Shown in pieces: positions 17,516 through 24,724 of a stretch of 64,000 nucleotides of DNA. The DNA comes from Micropruina glycogenica. Its GTDB lineage: Bacteria; Actinomycetota; Actinomycetes; Propionibacteriales; Propionibacteriaceae. Location: NCBI RefSeq assembly GCF_039524395.1, contig NZ_BAAAGO010000016.1; one strand, given 5' to 3'. The notes beneath the pieces are model-generated. The model was not told the DNA's origin, did not search any database, and saw nothing but the letters and a program-made list of their open reading frames with translations. The first letter of the stretch is position 1; each line of letters starts with the position of its first letter. Both the position numbers and the translations under genes were made by a program.

Positions 17516-17920
17516 GTGACCATCACCGAGGCCGACCGCGAGCGCGTCCGTCGGCGGTACCCGAAACAGCGGTTTTCGCCCGCCGTACTGGCCGTACTGG
17601 GGCTGGTGGTGCTGGCGTTGGTCGCCTACGTGGTGTGGGTGGCGACGAGTCGGGCCAACCCGCAGGTGAGCGGACGCATCGACACCTTTGCCGTGGTGAG
17701 CGACAACGAGATGACCGCCACGTTGACGGTCGACCGGCCCGACCCGTCCGTGGCTGCCAAGTGCTTCGTGATCGTGCAGGCGGTGACCTACGACCGGGTG
17801 GGGGAGCTCTGGGTGCAGGTGCCGCCGGGCACCGAGCGACTGACCACGGTGCCGGTGAGCGTGCGCACCTTCAAACGCGGCACGGCGATCACCGTGGAGT
17901 CGTGCGGCCCGGCGACCTGA
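17516..17920 (+). CDS. DUF4307 domain-containing membrane protein
   Basis: 134 aa from the GTG at 17516. One membrane helix near residues 22-43 (PAVLAVLGLVVLALVAYVVW) is followed by an extracytoplasmic beta domain (SGRIDTFAVVSDNEMTATLT) ending in VESCGPAT. This matches DUF4307, which is commonly encoded divergently from mca, as here. Function unknown. Start chosen because the longer frame runs through mca on the other strand. Confidence 0.82.
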   Translation: MTITEADRERVRRRYPKQRFSPAVLAVLGLVVLALVAYVVWVATSRANPQVSGRIDTFAVVSDNEMTATLTVDRPDPSVAAKCFVIVQAVTYDRVGELWVQVPPGTERLTTVPVSVRTFKRGTAITVESCGPAT

Positions 17921-17990
17921 CCGAGGTCGAAACGTCTCGATGAGTTCGCGTATTAGCCGTTGACCGGTGGCTTCGGGCTAAGCTCGTCCG

Positions 17991-18503
17991 ATGGCTGACG
18001 AGCATATTGACACCATCTGGCTGACCCAGGAGGCGTACGACGCTGCCAGCGCTGAGCTGGAGTTGCTGAAGGGCGAGGGTCGGGCGACCGTGACGGCGAA
18101 GATCGCGCGCGCCCGCGACGAGGGCGACCTGAGCGAGAACGCGGGCTACCACGCAGCGCGTGACGAGCAGGGGCAGCAGGAGCTGCGCATTCGCCAGCTC
18201 GAATCGATGCTGCGCAACGCTCAGGTGGGCGAGGCGCCCGAGGGCGACGTTCACGAGGTGGCTCCCGGCTGCAAGGTGACCATCGCCTACGACGACGACC
18301 CCGACGACACCGACACGTTTCTACTCGGCTCGCGCGAGTTGATGGCTTTGGCCGACTCGACCGACATCGAGGTGTTCTCGCCGCAGTCCCCCTTGGGTGC
18401 CGCGATCACCGGCGCGAAGGTGGGCGACACGGTGACCTACACCGCGCCCAACGGCAACCCGATCGAGGTCACGGTGTTGGCCGTGGAGGCGTACAAAGGC
18501 TGA
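17991..18503 (+). CDS. greA: Transcription elongation factor GreA
   Basis: 170 aa. The N-terminal coiled coil contains KIARARDEGDLSENAGYHAA, with the acidic tip residues (Asp, Glu) that reach the RNA polymerase active site to stimulate cleavage of backtracked RNA. The C-terminal FKBP-like domain (LGAAITGAKVGDTVTY) is complete. Length is slightly above the usual 158-164 aa. The gene is followed after 10 bases by the largest repeat array in the window. Confidence 0.96.
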   Translation: MADEHIDTIWLTQEAYDAASAELELLKGEGRATVTAKIARARDEGDLSENAGYHAARDEQGQQELRIRQLESMLRNAQVGEAPEGDVHEVAPGCKVTIAYDDDPDDTDTFLLGSRELMALADSTDIEVFSPQSPLGAAITGAKVGDTVTYTAPNGNPIEVTVLAVEAYKG

Positions 18504-18513
18504 CGGGCGACCC

Positions 18514-18870
18514 GGGACGGTTCTCCAACCAGTAAGGGGACGGTTCTCCAACCAGTCAGGGGACGGTTCTCCAACCAGACAGGGGACGGTTCTCCAACCA
18601 GACAGGGGACGGTTCTCCAACCAGTCAGGGGACGGTTCTCCAACCAGACAGGGGACGGTTCTCCAACCAGACAGGGGACGGTTCTCCAACCAGACAGGGG
18701 ACGGTTCTCCAACCAGACAGGGGACGGTTCTCCAACCAGACAGGGGACGGTTCTCCAACCAGACAGGGGACGGTTCTCCAACCAGACAGGGGACGGTTCT
18801 CCAACCAGTCAGAGAACCGTCCCCCAGCTGGCTGGAGAACCGTCCCCTGACCACGAAGAACCGTCCCCGG
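18514..18870 (+). repeat. 23-bp tandem repeat array, 13 forward and 3 inverse units
   Basis: Thirteen head-to-tail units with exact 23-bp spacing (the A of GGGACGGTTCTCCAACCAG falls at 18517 and then every 23 bases to 18793). Units differ mainly at the triplet after CCAG. Three copies in inverse orientation (GAACCGTCCCC) follow at about 18811-18870. The array lies between the convergent genes greA and a DUF2089 gene and can fold into a long hairpin when transcribed. There are no unique spacers, so it is not CRISPR. Confidence 0.97.
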
Positions 18871-18899
18871 GTCGGATTCAGAGCACGGTCCCTTACTGC

Positions 18900-19319
18900 T
18901 CAGGGCAGTTGGGCCAACAGTGCCGCCGCCTTCTCGGGGCTGAGGGTGCCCGCAGAGACCTGCGCCAACACCTGCTCCCTGGCGTCGGACGTCCCGGTCG
19001 CTGACGTCGCTGCGTCGGCCGGTGCCTCGTCGCCCGCCAGGCCGAGCTTGACCAGCAGATCGGTGAACCGCGCCCGCGCCGTGGGGTACGAGACGCCCAG
19101 GTGCTTTTCGACCTCGCGCAGATTGCCGCGCGAGCTGAGAAACACCTGCAGCAGTTCGAGCTCTTTGGCGTCCAGGGCGCAGTAGTCGCAGCGGGCGAAA
19201 TGGCCCGACAACTCCGTGCCGCAGCCGGGGCAGCCCAGTCGGCTGGTGACCAGTTCGTCGCCGCACACCGGGCAGTCGACCGGCGGACGATGCCCGGCGC
19301 TGCGATGCCCGCCGGTCAT
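18900..19319 (-). CDS. DUF2089 family zinc-ribbon/HTH protein
   Basis: 139 aa. Zinc-binding cysteines CPVC, CPGC and CDYC lie in the first 50 residues. A helix-turn-helix-like segment (LREVEKHLGVSYPTARARFT) follows, and a C-terminal SHOCT-like helix pair (VLAQVSAGTLSPEKAAALLA) ends the protein. This matches DUF2089-type proteins, probably DNA-binding. It overlaps the DUF4097 gene by ATGA, so the two form one unit; the pair probably regulates its own or envelope-stress genes (inference). Confidence 0.85.
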   Translation of the reverse strand: MTGGHRSAGHRPPVDCPVCGDELVTSRLGCPGCGTELSGHFARCDYCALDAKELELLQVFLSSRGNLREVEKHLGVSYPTARARFTDLLVKLGLAGDEAPADAATSATGTSDAREQVLAQVSAGTLSPEKAAALLAQLP

Positions 19320-20188
19320 CGCAGGTCGGCCTTGATGGTGGCCCAGCCCATCACCACGCCCACATCGAGCCGCGCTGCGCCGCTACCCAGCACCACCTCG
19401 TCGACGTGATCGTTGTCGGCGCCCACCCAGCTCACCTTGCCCAACTGGACGTCGGTGCGCACCGTCACGCTCGACCGGTCGCCCAGCTCGATGTCGAGTG
19501 AGCCCGACTCGCAGCGAATGCGCGACCGTCCGGTGGCGAGGTCGCCCCGAATCGTCGCGGACCCCGCCTGCACCAGCACGTCGTTGGCTTCGGCCACCCG
19601 ATCGAGCGTCGCACCCCCCGCGGTGACCCGGATCTTGCCCAGGAACGGCACGCCTTCGGTGGTCAGAGCCCCCGCGGTCACCTCGGCGTCGACGGCGATG
19701 CTGGGGTTCACGCGCACGAGCAGTTCTTTGCCCAGCCCGATCGAGCGCAGGTCGTCGAAACTGCGCGGCGGCCTCAGCACGAAGCCGTCGAAGCTGGGGC
19801 CGATGTCGCCGTCGCTGGTCACCTCGAGCACCGAGCCGGTGCGGCGCAGCACATGCGGGCCGTCCACCGACGCGGTCGCCACCGAGCCGTCGCCCACGAT
19901 GCGCACCCGGCGGGCCACGGCGCGCACACTCACCCGGTCGACGCCCTTCGCACCCGTCGCCCGGCGCGGGCTGGGCGGAACGTCCTCGATGAACGGCGGC
20001 TGGTTGAACACCCCGGATGCGTGCTGGCCGGGCCGGTCGGCCTCGCCCGCGATTTCGTCGTCACTGGGTTCGGACGTCTGTTCGGCCGCCGCCTTGAGCG
20101 CATCGATGCGTCGGGCGGCCTCGGAGGCGTCGATACGCCCCGCGGCAAGGTCTTCGAGAATCGGCGTGAGATCAGGTTCAGGTGCCAT
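19316..20188 (-). CDS. DUF4097-type beta-helix protein
   Basis: 290 aa. The first 30 residues (LEDLAAGRIDASEAARRIDA) form a SHOCT-like helical element like the one at the end of the next gene. After a linker, many short beta strands (VLEVTSDGDIG, VDAEVTAGALTTEG, GSLDIELGDRSSV) are typical of the putative adhesin/DUF4097 right-handed repeat fold. It has no signal peptide or membrane helix. The shared SHOCT-like segment suggests interaction with the DUF2089 partner. A palindrome covers the start codon. Confidence 0.8.
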   Translation of the reverse strand: MAPEPDLTPILEDLAAGRIDASEAARRIDALKAAAEQTSEPSDDEIAGEADRPGQHASGVFNQPPFIEDVPPSPRRATGAKGVDRVSVRAVARRVRIVGDGSVATASVDGPHVLRRTGSVLEVTSDGDIGPSFDGFVLRPPRSFDDLRSIGLGKELLVRVNPSIAVDAEVTAGALTTEGVPFLGKIRVTAGGATLDRVAEANDVLVQAGSATIRGDLATGRSRIRCESGSLDIELGDRSSVTVRTDVQLGKVSWVGADNDHVDEVVLGSGAARLDVGVVMGWATIKADLR

Positions 20189-20208
20189 GCGTCAAATGTA
20201 AACGCATG
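20186..20208. promoter_or_regulatory. Palindrome over the start of the DUF4097 gene
   Basis: CATGCGT (20186-20192) and ACGCATG (20202-20208) are perfect inverse copies 9 bases apart, covering the start codon. The DUF2089 protein encoded in the same operon is a candidate ligand, making autorepression possible. Confidence 0.5.
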
Positions 20209-20233
20209 TTTCTAGAATGGAAAGCCTCCGGGC

Positions 20234-21403
20234 TCAGGGCTTTCCCTTATCTTCGGCGCCTGCGACGGGAACGCCGCGCAGCGACCGAATGAACGCCAAC
20301 CCGAACGCCAACACCGGAATCGCGATCACAGCACCGACGATGCCGCCCACCTGAGCACCCACGGCGATGCCGAGCAGCACCGCCAGTGGATGCACCTGCG
20401 CCGCCTTGCCCAGCAGCAGCGGCTGCAGCAGGTGCGACTCGAGCCACATCACCGCGATGGTGCCGCCCACCATGATGAGCGCCGCGACCCACCCGTGGGT
20501 GATCAGCGCCAGCGACGTGGCCACCGTGCCGGCGATCACCGCACCCACCACCGGAATGAAGCACACGATGAAGGTCAGGGCGAACAGCGCCAACGCCATC
20601 GGCAGCCCGAGAAAGAACGCGATGGCAGCGACACCCGCGGCGTCCACGGCAGAGACGATCACCTGGGCGCGCATGTAGCTGACCAACGAGGCCCAACCGC
20701 GCTCGACGGCTTTGTTGGTCGGCTGCTGATACCGCTCGGGCAGCATGCGCTGCGCCGATTGCCACAGGTGTTGACCCTCGGCGAGAAAGAAGAAGGTGGC
20801 GATCAGGGCGATGGCGACGCCGGCGAAGAAGTGCCCGACGGACGCGCCGATCTTGGCCACGTACCCGGCGAGTACGGCTTGCGACGCGCTGACCCAGGCG
20901 GTGAGCGACTGCATCCAGCGGTCGAGTTGCGCCTGATCGATGGCGAGCGGCCCATTGGCCACCCACTGCATGAACTGGTTGAACCCGGCGACGGCCTGAT
21001 CGGCCAGCTCGGGCGCCTGCCGGGCAGCGTTGACCCCGATGCCCCAGCCGATGCCGACGATGAGCAACGCCATCAGCAATAGACAGGCGGCAGCGGCCAG
21101 CAACGGCGGCCAGTTCCACTGCTTGAGCCGGTGCGCCAGCGGACTGAGCAGTGCGGTCAGCAGAAAGGCGATGCCCAGCGGCACCGACACTTCGCTGAAC
21201 TCGGCCATCAGCCACCCGAACCCCCACACCAGCGCCGCGAACAGCAGCAACCGCCAGGCCCAGCCCGCCGCCGTGCGTACACCTTGCGGAATGGGGTTCT
21301 CGGGCTCGGGTTCGGCGGTGGGCACGACGATCACAGACGGTTCCGCGCCGGCCCCCGCGGTGGACGGACGGCTGCGTGATCGGCGGAAGGGACGGAAGGC
21401 CAC
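20234..21403 (-). CDS. AI-2E family transporter (TerC/YdiK-like permease)
   Basis: 389 aa from GTG at 21403, chosen for AAAGGA 7 bases upstream; longer frames run antisense through the molybdoenzyme gene. About eight membrane helices, with the family signature FIPVVGAVIAGTVATSLALI and ESHLLQPLLLGKAAQVHPLA in the C-terminal half. Members export small solutes or work as cation antiporters; only some handle AI-2, so the substrate is open. Basic N-terminus RPFRRSRSRPS is cytoplasmic. Confidence 0.9.
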   Translation of the reverse strand: MAFRPFRRSRSRPSTAGAGAEPSVIVVPTAEPEPENPIPQGVRTAAGWAWRLLLFAALVWGFGWLMAEFSEVSVPLGIAFLLTALLSPLAHRLKQWNWPPLLAAAACLLLMALLIVGIGWGIGVNAARQAPELADQAVAGFNQFMQWVANGPLAIDQAQLDRWMQSLTAWVSASQAVLAGYVAKIGASVGHFFAGVAIALIATFFFLAEGQHLWQSAQRMLPERYQQPTNKAVERGWASLVSYMRAQVIVSAVDAAGVAAIAFFLGLPMALALFALTFIVCFIPVVGAVIAGTVATSLALITHGWVAALIMVGGTIAVMWLESHLLQPLLLGKAAQVHPLAVLLGIAVGAQVGGIVGAVIAIPVLAFGLAFIRSLRGVPVAGAEDKGKP

Positions 21404-21509
21404 GCCTGATCCTTTCGTGGGGTTGGAGCCCCACCCTAGTGTGAAGGCCTGACACACCCGTCCGACCGGGCGTCGGCTCCGAACAGTCGGTGGAGGGAAG
21501 GAGGCCACC

Positions 21510-23030
21510 ATGCCCACCCACACCAGCCGTCCGAAAACTCGGGCGATCGTCGCCGGCGTCACCGCCGTGTTCACCGGCCTGGCCGCGGGGCAGTTGGTCG
21601 CCAGCTTCGTCGCGCCCGAGGCGGCCCCGGCGGTCGCCGTCGGCAGCAGGCTGATCGATCTGACCCCGACTCCGGTCAAGGAGTGGGCCGTCGCCACCCT
21701 CGGCACCTGGGACAAACCGGTGCTGATCGGCGGCGTGGTGATCGTCACTCTCGCGATGGGTGCACTGATCGGGCTGTTGTCGCTGCGCCGACCCGCGTGG
21801 CGGTGGGCCGGCCCGGCGTCGCTCACCGTGATCGCTGCGGCCGCTGCGGCAGCGGCACCGGCGGCCGGCATGTTCGCGGTCGTGCCGGCGCTGGCCACCG
21901 GCGTGGTCGGCGGCGGAGTGCTGCACTGGCTGCTGCGCGGCACCCCCCAACGTGTCGACGACGACCGCGCGCCGCATGCACTGCCGCGCCGGGCCTTCAT
22001 CACCGGTACCGCCGTGGCGAGCGTGTCCGGCGCCGTGGCGCTGATCGCCGGGCAGTACCGAGCCACCACCCAGCAGCCTCCACGCGCCGTCACGTTGCCG
22101 CGGCCGGCAGACCCACTGGCGCCGCTGCCGTCCGGTCCGGACGTGCCGGGGCTGGCCCCATGGGTCACGCCCAACAAGGACTTCTACCGGGTCGACACCA
22201 GCCTGATCGTGCCCAGCGTCGACGTGGGCGACTGGCGGTTGAGCATCGACGGCATGGTCGACACTCCGTTCAGCCTCGGCTGGGACCAACTGCTCGCGTT
22301 GCCGGTGTTCGAGCGCGACATCACGCTGAATTGCGTCAGCAACGAGGTGGGTGGGCCCTACATCGGCGGCGCCCGCTGGCTGGGCGTGCGGGTCAGCGAC
22401 CTGCTGGCGAAGGCGGGTGTTCAGCCGGGCGCCGACATGGTGCTCAGCCGATCGACCGACGGCTACACCGCCAGCACGCCGTTGCAGGCGCTCACCGACG
22501 ACCGCGATTCGATGATCGCGATCGGCATGAACGGGCAGCCGCTCCCGCCCGAACACGGTTTTCCGGCCCGACTGCTCACGCCCGGCCTGTACGGCTACGT
22601 GGGCGCCACCAAGTGGCTCACCCAGTTGACCGTCACCACCTACGCCAAGGACGTCGCCTACTGGACGCAACGGGGCTGGGCACCCAGAGGGCCGGTGAAG
22701 CCGTCCAGCCGCATCGACACGCCGCGCGGGCTGGCCAATCTGCAGCCGGGCAAGGTGATGGTCGCCGGTGAGGCGTGGGCGCAGAACATCGGCGTGGCGA
22801 AGGTGCAGGTGCGGGTCGACGGGGGCGGGTGGCAACCCACCGACATCGGGCCTGACGGCGGCATCGATTACTGGCGGCAGTGGACCTACGCCTGGCAGGC
22901 GACGTCCGGCCAGCACACCCTCGAATGCCGCGTGATCGACGACAAGGGCTCGAACCAGTCCGAGGTGCGGGCGGCGCCGTTCCCCGACGGGTCGTCCGGG
23001 TTGCATTCAGTCGTCGTCACCGTCGGCTGA
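21510..23030 (+). CDS. Membrane-anchored sulfite-oxidase-like molybdopterin oxidoreductase
   Basis: 506 aa. The N-terminal 160 residues hold about four membrane helices. A twin-Arg-like RRAFITGTAVASVSGAVALIA segment follows, so the catalytic domain is probably outside. The SUOX-type molybdopterin domain (DFYRVDTSLIVPSVDVGDWR onward) has the Mo-ligating Cys in ITLNCVSNEVGGPYIGG. A C-terminal Ig-like dimerisation domain (VAGEAWAQNIGVAKVQVRVD) completes it. The physiological substrate is unknown. It depends on Moco, whose first-step enzyme MoaA is in this window. Divergent from the AI-2E gene. Confidence 0.92.
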   Translation: MPTHTSRPKTRAIVAGVTAVFTGLAAGQLVASFVAPEAAPAVAVGSRLIDLTPTPVKEWAVATLGTWDKPVLIGGVVIVTLAMGALIGLLSLRRPAWRWAGPASLTVIAAAAAAAAPAAGMFAVVPALATGVVGGGVLHWLLRGTPQRVDDDRAPHALPRRAFITGTAVASVSGAVALIAGQYRATTQQPPRAVTLPRPADPLAPLPSGPDVPGLAPWVTPNKDFYRVDTSLIVPSVDVGDWRLSIDGMVDTPFSLGWDQLLALPVFERDITLNCVSNEVGGPYIGGARWLGVRVSDLLAKAGVQPGADMVLSRSTDGYTASTPLQALTDDRDSMIAIGMNGQPLPPEHGFPARLLTPGLYGYVGATKWLTQLTVTTYAKDVAYWTQRGWAPRGPVKPSSRIDTPRGLANLQPGKVMVAGEAWAQNIGVAKVQVRVDGGGWQPTDIGPDGGIDYWRQWTYAWQATSGQHTLECRVIDDKGSNQSEVRAAPFPDGSSGLHSVVVTVG

Positions 23031-23239
23031 GCGCGACCACCACACCGGCGCCGATGCAGGCTGTCATCCCGGGCTTGCCCCGGGATCTCACCACTCGCCC
23101 GACCGCAGACGCCTGGCGTCCCCACCGTCGACGACGTCGTGAGGTGCGCACGGCGAGGCGACCTCACGCCGCCCCACAGATTCCGGCGTTCGCCTCGATG
23201 ACGAGTTCGGTCACGACTGAACCCATGGCACGCCCGGAG

Positions 23240-23281
23240 GGAACCGTCCTCTGAACCGGCGGAACCGTCCCCTGAACCAGA
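23240..23281 (-). repeat. 21-bp tandem repeat, 2 units
   Basis: GGAACCGTCCTCTGAACC at 23240 and GGAACCGTCCCCTGAACC at 23261 are 21 bases apart. They belong to the 21-bp branch of the GAACCGTCCC superfamily, the inverse of the units at 40806-40877. Confidence 0.85.
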
Positions 23282-23318
23282 AGAACGTACTCACTTCAAG
23301 ATTTCTTCTCCCATCGAC

Positions 23319-23345
23319 CCATCCAGCTGGCTGAGGGCTCCGAAC
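23319..23345 (+). promoter_or_regulatory. Candidate SigK promoter
   Basis: CCATCC (23319-23324), 15 bases, then CCGAAC (23340-23345), 39 bases before the fasciclin start codon. From memory the Mycobacterium tuberculosis SigK consensus is CCATCC and CCGAAT at a similar spacing. The sigK gene follows directly downstream of the fasciclin gene. Confidence 0.65.
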
Positions 23346-23383
23346 ACCTGATGACAGACACGCCTCTCAGAAGGAGATTCATC

Positions 23384-24034
23384 ATGCGTAAGTCGACCAT
23401 CATCGCCGGCCTCACCGCCACCCTGCTCCTGCCCCTGGCTGCCTGCAGCAGCGGCACCTCCGCCATGCCGAACAGCTCGGCACCCATGCCGATGACCTCG
23501 TCGTCGATGCCCATGACCTCGACCTCGGCCTCGCCGTCGGACCAGGCCATGATGCAGCCGTTCGGCCCCGCCTGTGCCAGTGTGCCGACCAGCGGAGCCG
23601 GCTCGTTCGACGGCATGTCGAAGGATGCCGTCGCCACCGCCGCCAGCAACAACCCGGCGCTGTCGACCCTGGTCACCGCCGTGAAGAAGGCCGGGCTCGT
23701 CGACACCCTGAACAACGCCACCGACATCACCGTGTTCGCGCCGACCAACGACGCCTTCGCCAAGCTGCCGAAGAAGGATCTCGACGCGGTGCTCAACGAC
23801 AAGGCGATGCTCACCAAGGTGCTCACCAAGGTGCTCACCAACCACGTCGTCGCCGGACGGCTCGACCCGATGCAGCTCGCCGGCACCCACGACACGCTGG
23901 CCAAGACCGAACTGAAGGTGACCGGTTCGGGCGAGGACTTCATGGTCGGTGACGCGGAGGTGGTCTGCGGCAACGTGCAGACCATGAATGCCACGGTCTA
24001 CATCATCGACAGCGTGCTGCTGCCGAAGATGTGA
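23384..24034 (+). CDS. Fasciclin-domain lipoprotein (MPT70/MPT83-like)
   Basis: 216 aa from the ATG at 23384 with AAGGAG upstream. The signal peptide ends in the lipobox LPLAAC (about residues 16-21), followed by a Ser/Met/Pro-rich linker and one FAS1 domain (NPALSTLVTAVKKAGLVDTL, TVFAPTNDAFAKLPKK, NHVVAGRLD, ATVYIIDSVLLPKM). FAS1 lipoproteins act at the cell surface, often in adhesion. In M. tuberculosis the homologues MPT70 and MPT83 are controlled by SigK/RskA, encoded next door here. The segment KVLTKVLT is a small internal duplication. Confidence 0.93.
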   Translation: MRKSTIIAGLTATLLLPLAACSSGTSAMPNSSAPMPMTSSSMPMTSTSASPSDQAMMQPFGPACASVPTSGAGSFDGMSKDAVATAASNNPALSTLVTAVKKAGLVDTLNNATDITVFAPTNDAFAKLPKKDLDAVLNDKAMLTKVLTKVLTNHVVAGRLDPMQLAGTHDTLAKTELKVTGSGEDFMVGDAEVVCGNVQTMNATVYIIDSVLLPKM

Positions 24035-24073
24035 CCTCTCGTCGTGGACCGGGGGGCCACGAAGCGGGGGGAC

Positions 24074-24110
24074 GGGCGTGGCGTCGCATCGAAGGTGGGA
24101 CGCCACGCCC
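24074..24110 (+). terminator. Strong hairpin between the fasciclin gene and sigK
   Basis: Perfect 12-bp arms GGGCGTGGCGTC (24074-24085) and GACGCCACGCCC (24099-24110) with a 13-base loop, followed by TTCC. It probably ends the abundant lipoprotein transcript and limits read-through into sigK. Confidence 0.75.
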
Positions 24111-24152
24111 TTCCGTCAGCCCGTTTCGCACGTCCAAGACCATAATGTCCCT

Positions 24153-24722
24153 GTGCAGGAGGTGGCGGCGGTCGAGACCGCGGACGCGATCGCCGAGGCG
24201 CTCAGGTCGTGCGCGACCGGCGACCAGTCGGCGATGGCCACCCTCTACGACCTGACGTCGGCCAAGGTCTACGGGCTGGCTCTTCGGGTGCTGCGCAACC
24301 CGGCGCACGCCGAAGAGGTCACCCAAGAGATCTACGTCGAGGCCTGGCAACGCAGCGACACCTTTCAACCCGGACGCGGCAGTGCCCTGAGTTGGCTGCT
24401 CACCATCACCCACCGACGAGCGGTCGACCGGGTACGGTCGGCAGAGGCGTCCGCGAGGCGCGATCAGGCCTACGGTGCCGACGATCCGGCAGCCTCGCCG
24501 GTCGACCCCGCCGACCAGGCCGTGGCCACGATCGAGGCCGAACGGGTGCGCGGTGCGCTGACCAGCCTGACCGACACGCAGCGCCAGGCGGTCGAGCTGG
24601 CCTACTACGACGGCCTCACCCACCGCGAGGTGGCACACGCCCTGGACGTGCCGCTGGGCACCGCCAAGGCCCGAATCAGGGACGGCCTGATTCGATTGAG
24701 ATCAGCATTGGGGGGTGACTGA
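24153..24722 (+). CDS. sigK: ECF sigma factor SigK
   Basis: 189 aa from the GTG at 24153. Region 2 includes VLRNPAHAEEVTQEIYVEAW and SWLLTITHRRAVDRVRS. Region 4 includes LTDTQRQAVELAYYDGLTHR and the recognition helix VPLGTAKARIRDGLIRL. Together with the RskA-like anti-sigma gene 2 bases downstream and the fasciclin gene upstream, it matches the SigK system. CATAAT at 24141-24146 is placed so that a transcript could start at or next to this GTG, perhaps leaderless; that is speculation. Confidence 0.9.
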   Translation: MQEVAAVETADAIAEALRSCATGDQSAMATLYDLTSAKVYGLALRVLRNPAHAEEVTQEIYVEAWQRSDTFQPGRGSALSWLLTITHRRAVDRVRSAEASARRDQAYGADDPAASPVDPADQAVATIEAERVRGALTSLTDTQRQAVELAYYDGLTHREVAHALDVPLGTAKARIRDGLIRLRSALGGD

Positions 24723-24724
24723 TC

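Larger units (their letters stand above)
23031..23383 (+). promoter_or_regulatory. Spacer with repeats and the fasciclin gene promoter
   Basis: The left part has a TCATCCCGGGCTTGCCCCGG palindrome (about 23062) and an inverse half at about 23182-23205. Two 21-bp GGAACCGTCC units lie at 23240-23281. The right end carries the probable SigK promoter at 23319-23345 and an ideal AAGGAG binding site at 23371-23376. Confidence 0.7.

Noticed and set aside
18321..18854. Minus-strand ORF of 177 codons with 23-residue peptide repeats
   Set aside because: It is the translation of the 23-bp tandem array (23 bp x 3 gives a 23-residue period in every frame) running into antisense greA. Same for smaller ORFs at 42771-42960, 1083-1355 and 45721-45840.
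18514..18870. CRISPR array
   Set aside because: Units are directly tandem with no unique spacers, orientation flips at the end and no cas genes are present.
20247..23006. 919-codon minus-strand ORF
   Set aside because: It is antisense to the molybdoenzyme and out of frame with the AI-2E gene; Arg/His/Gly-rich composition is typical of a GC-rich shadow frame.
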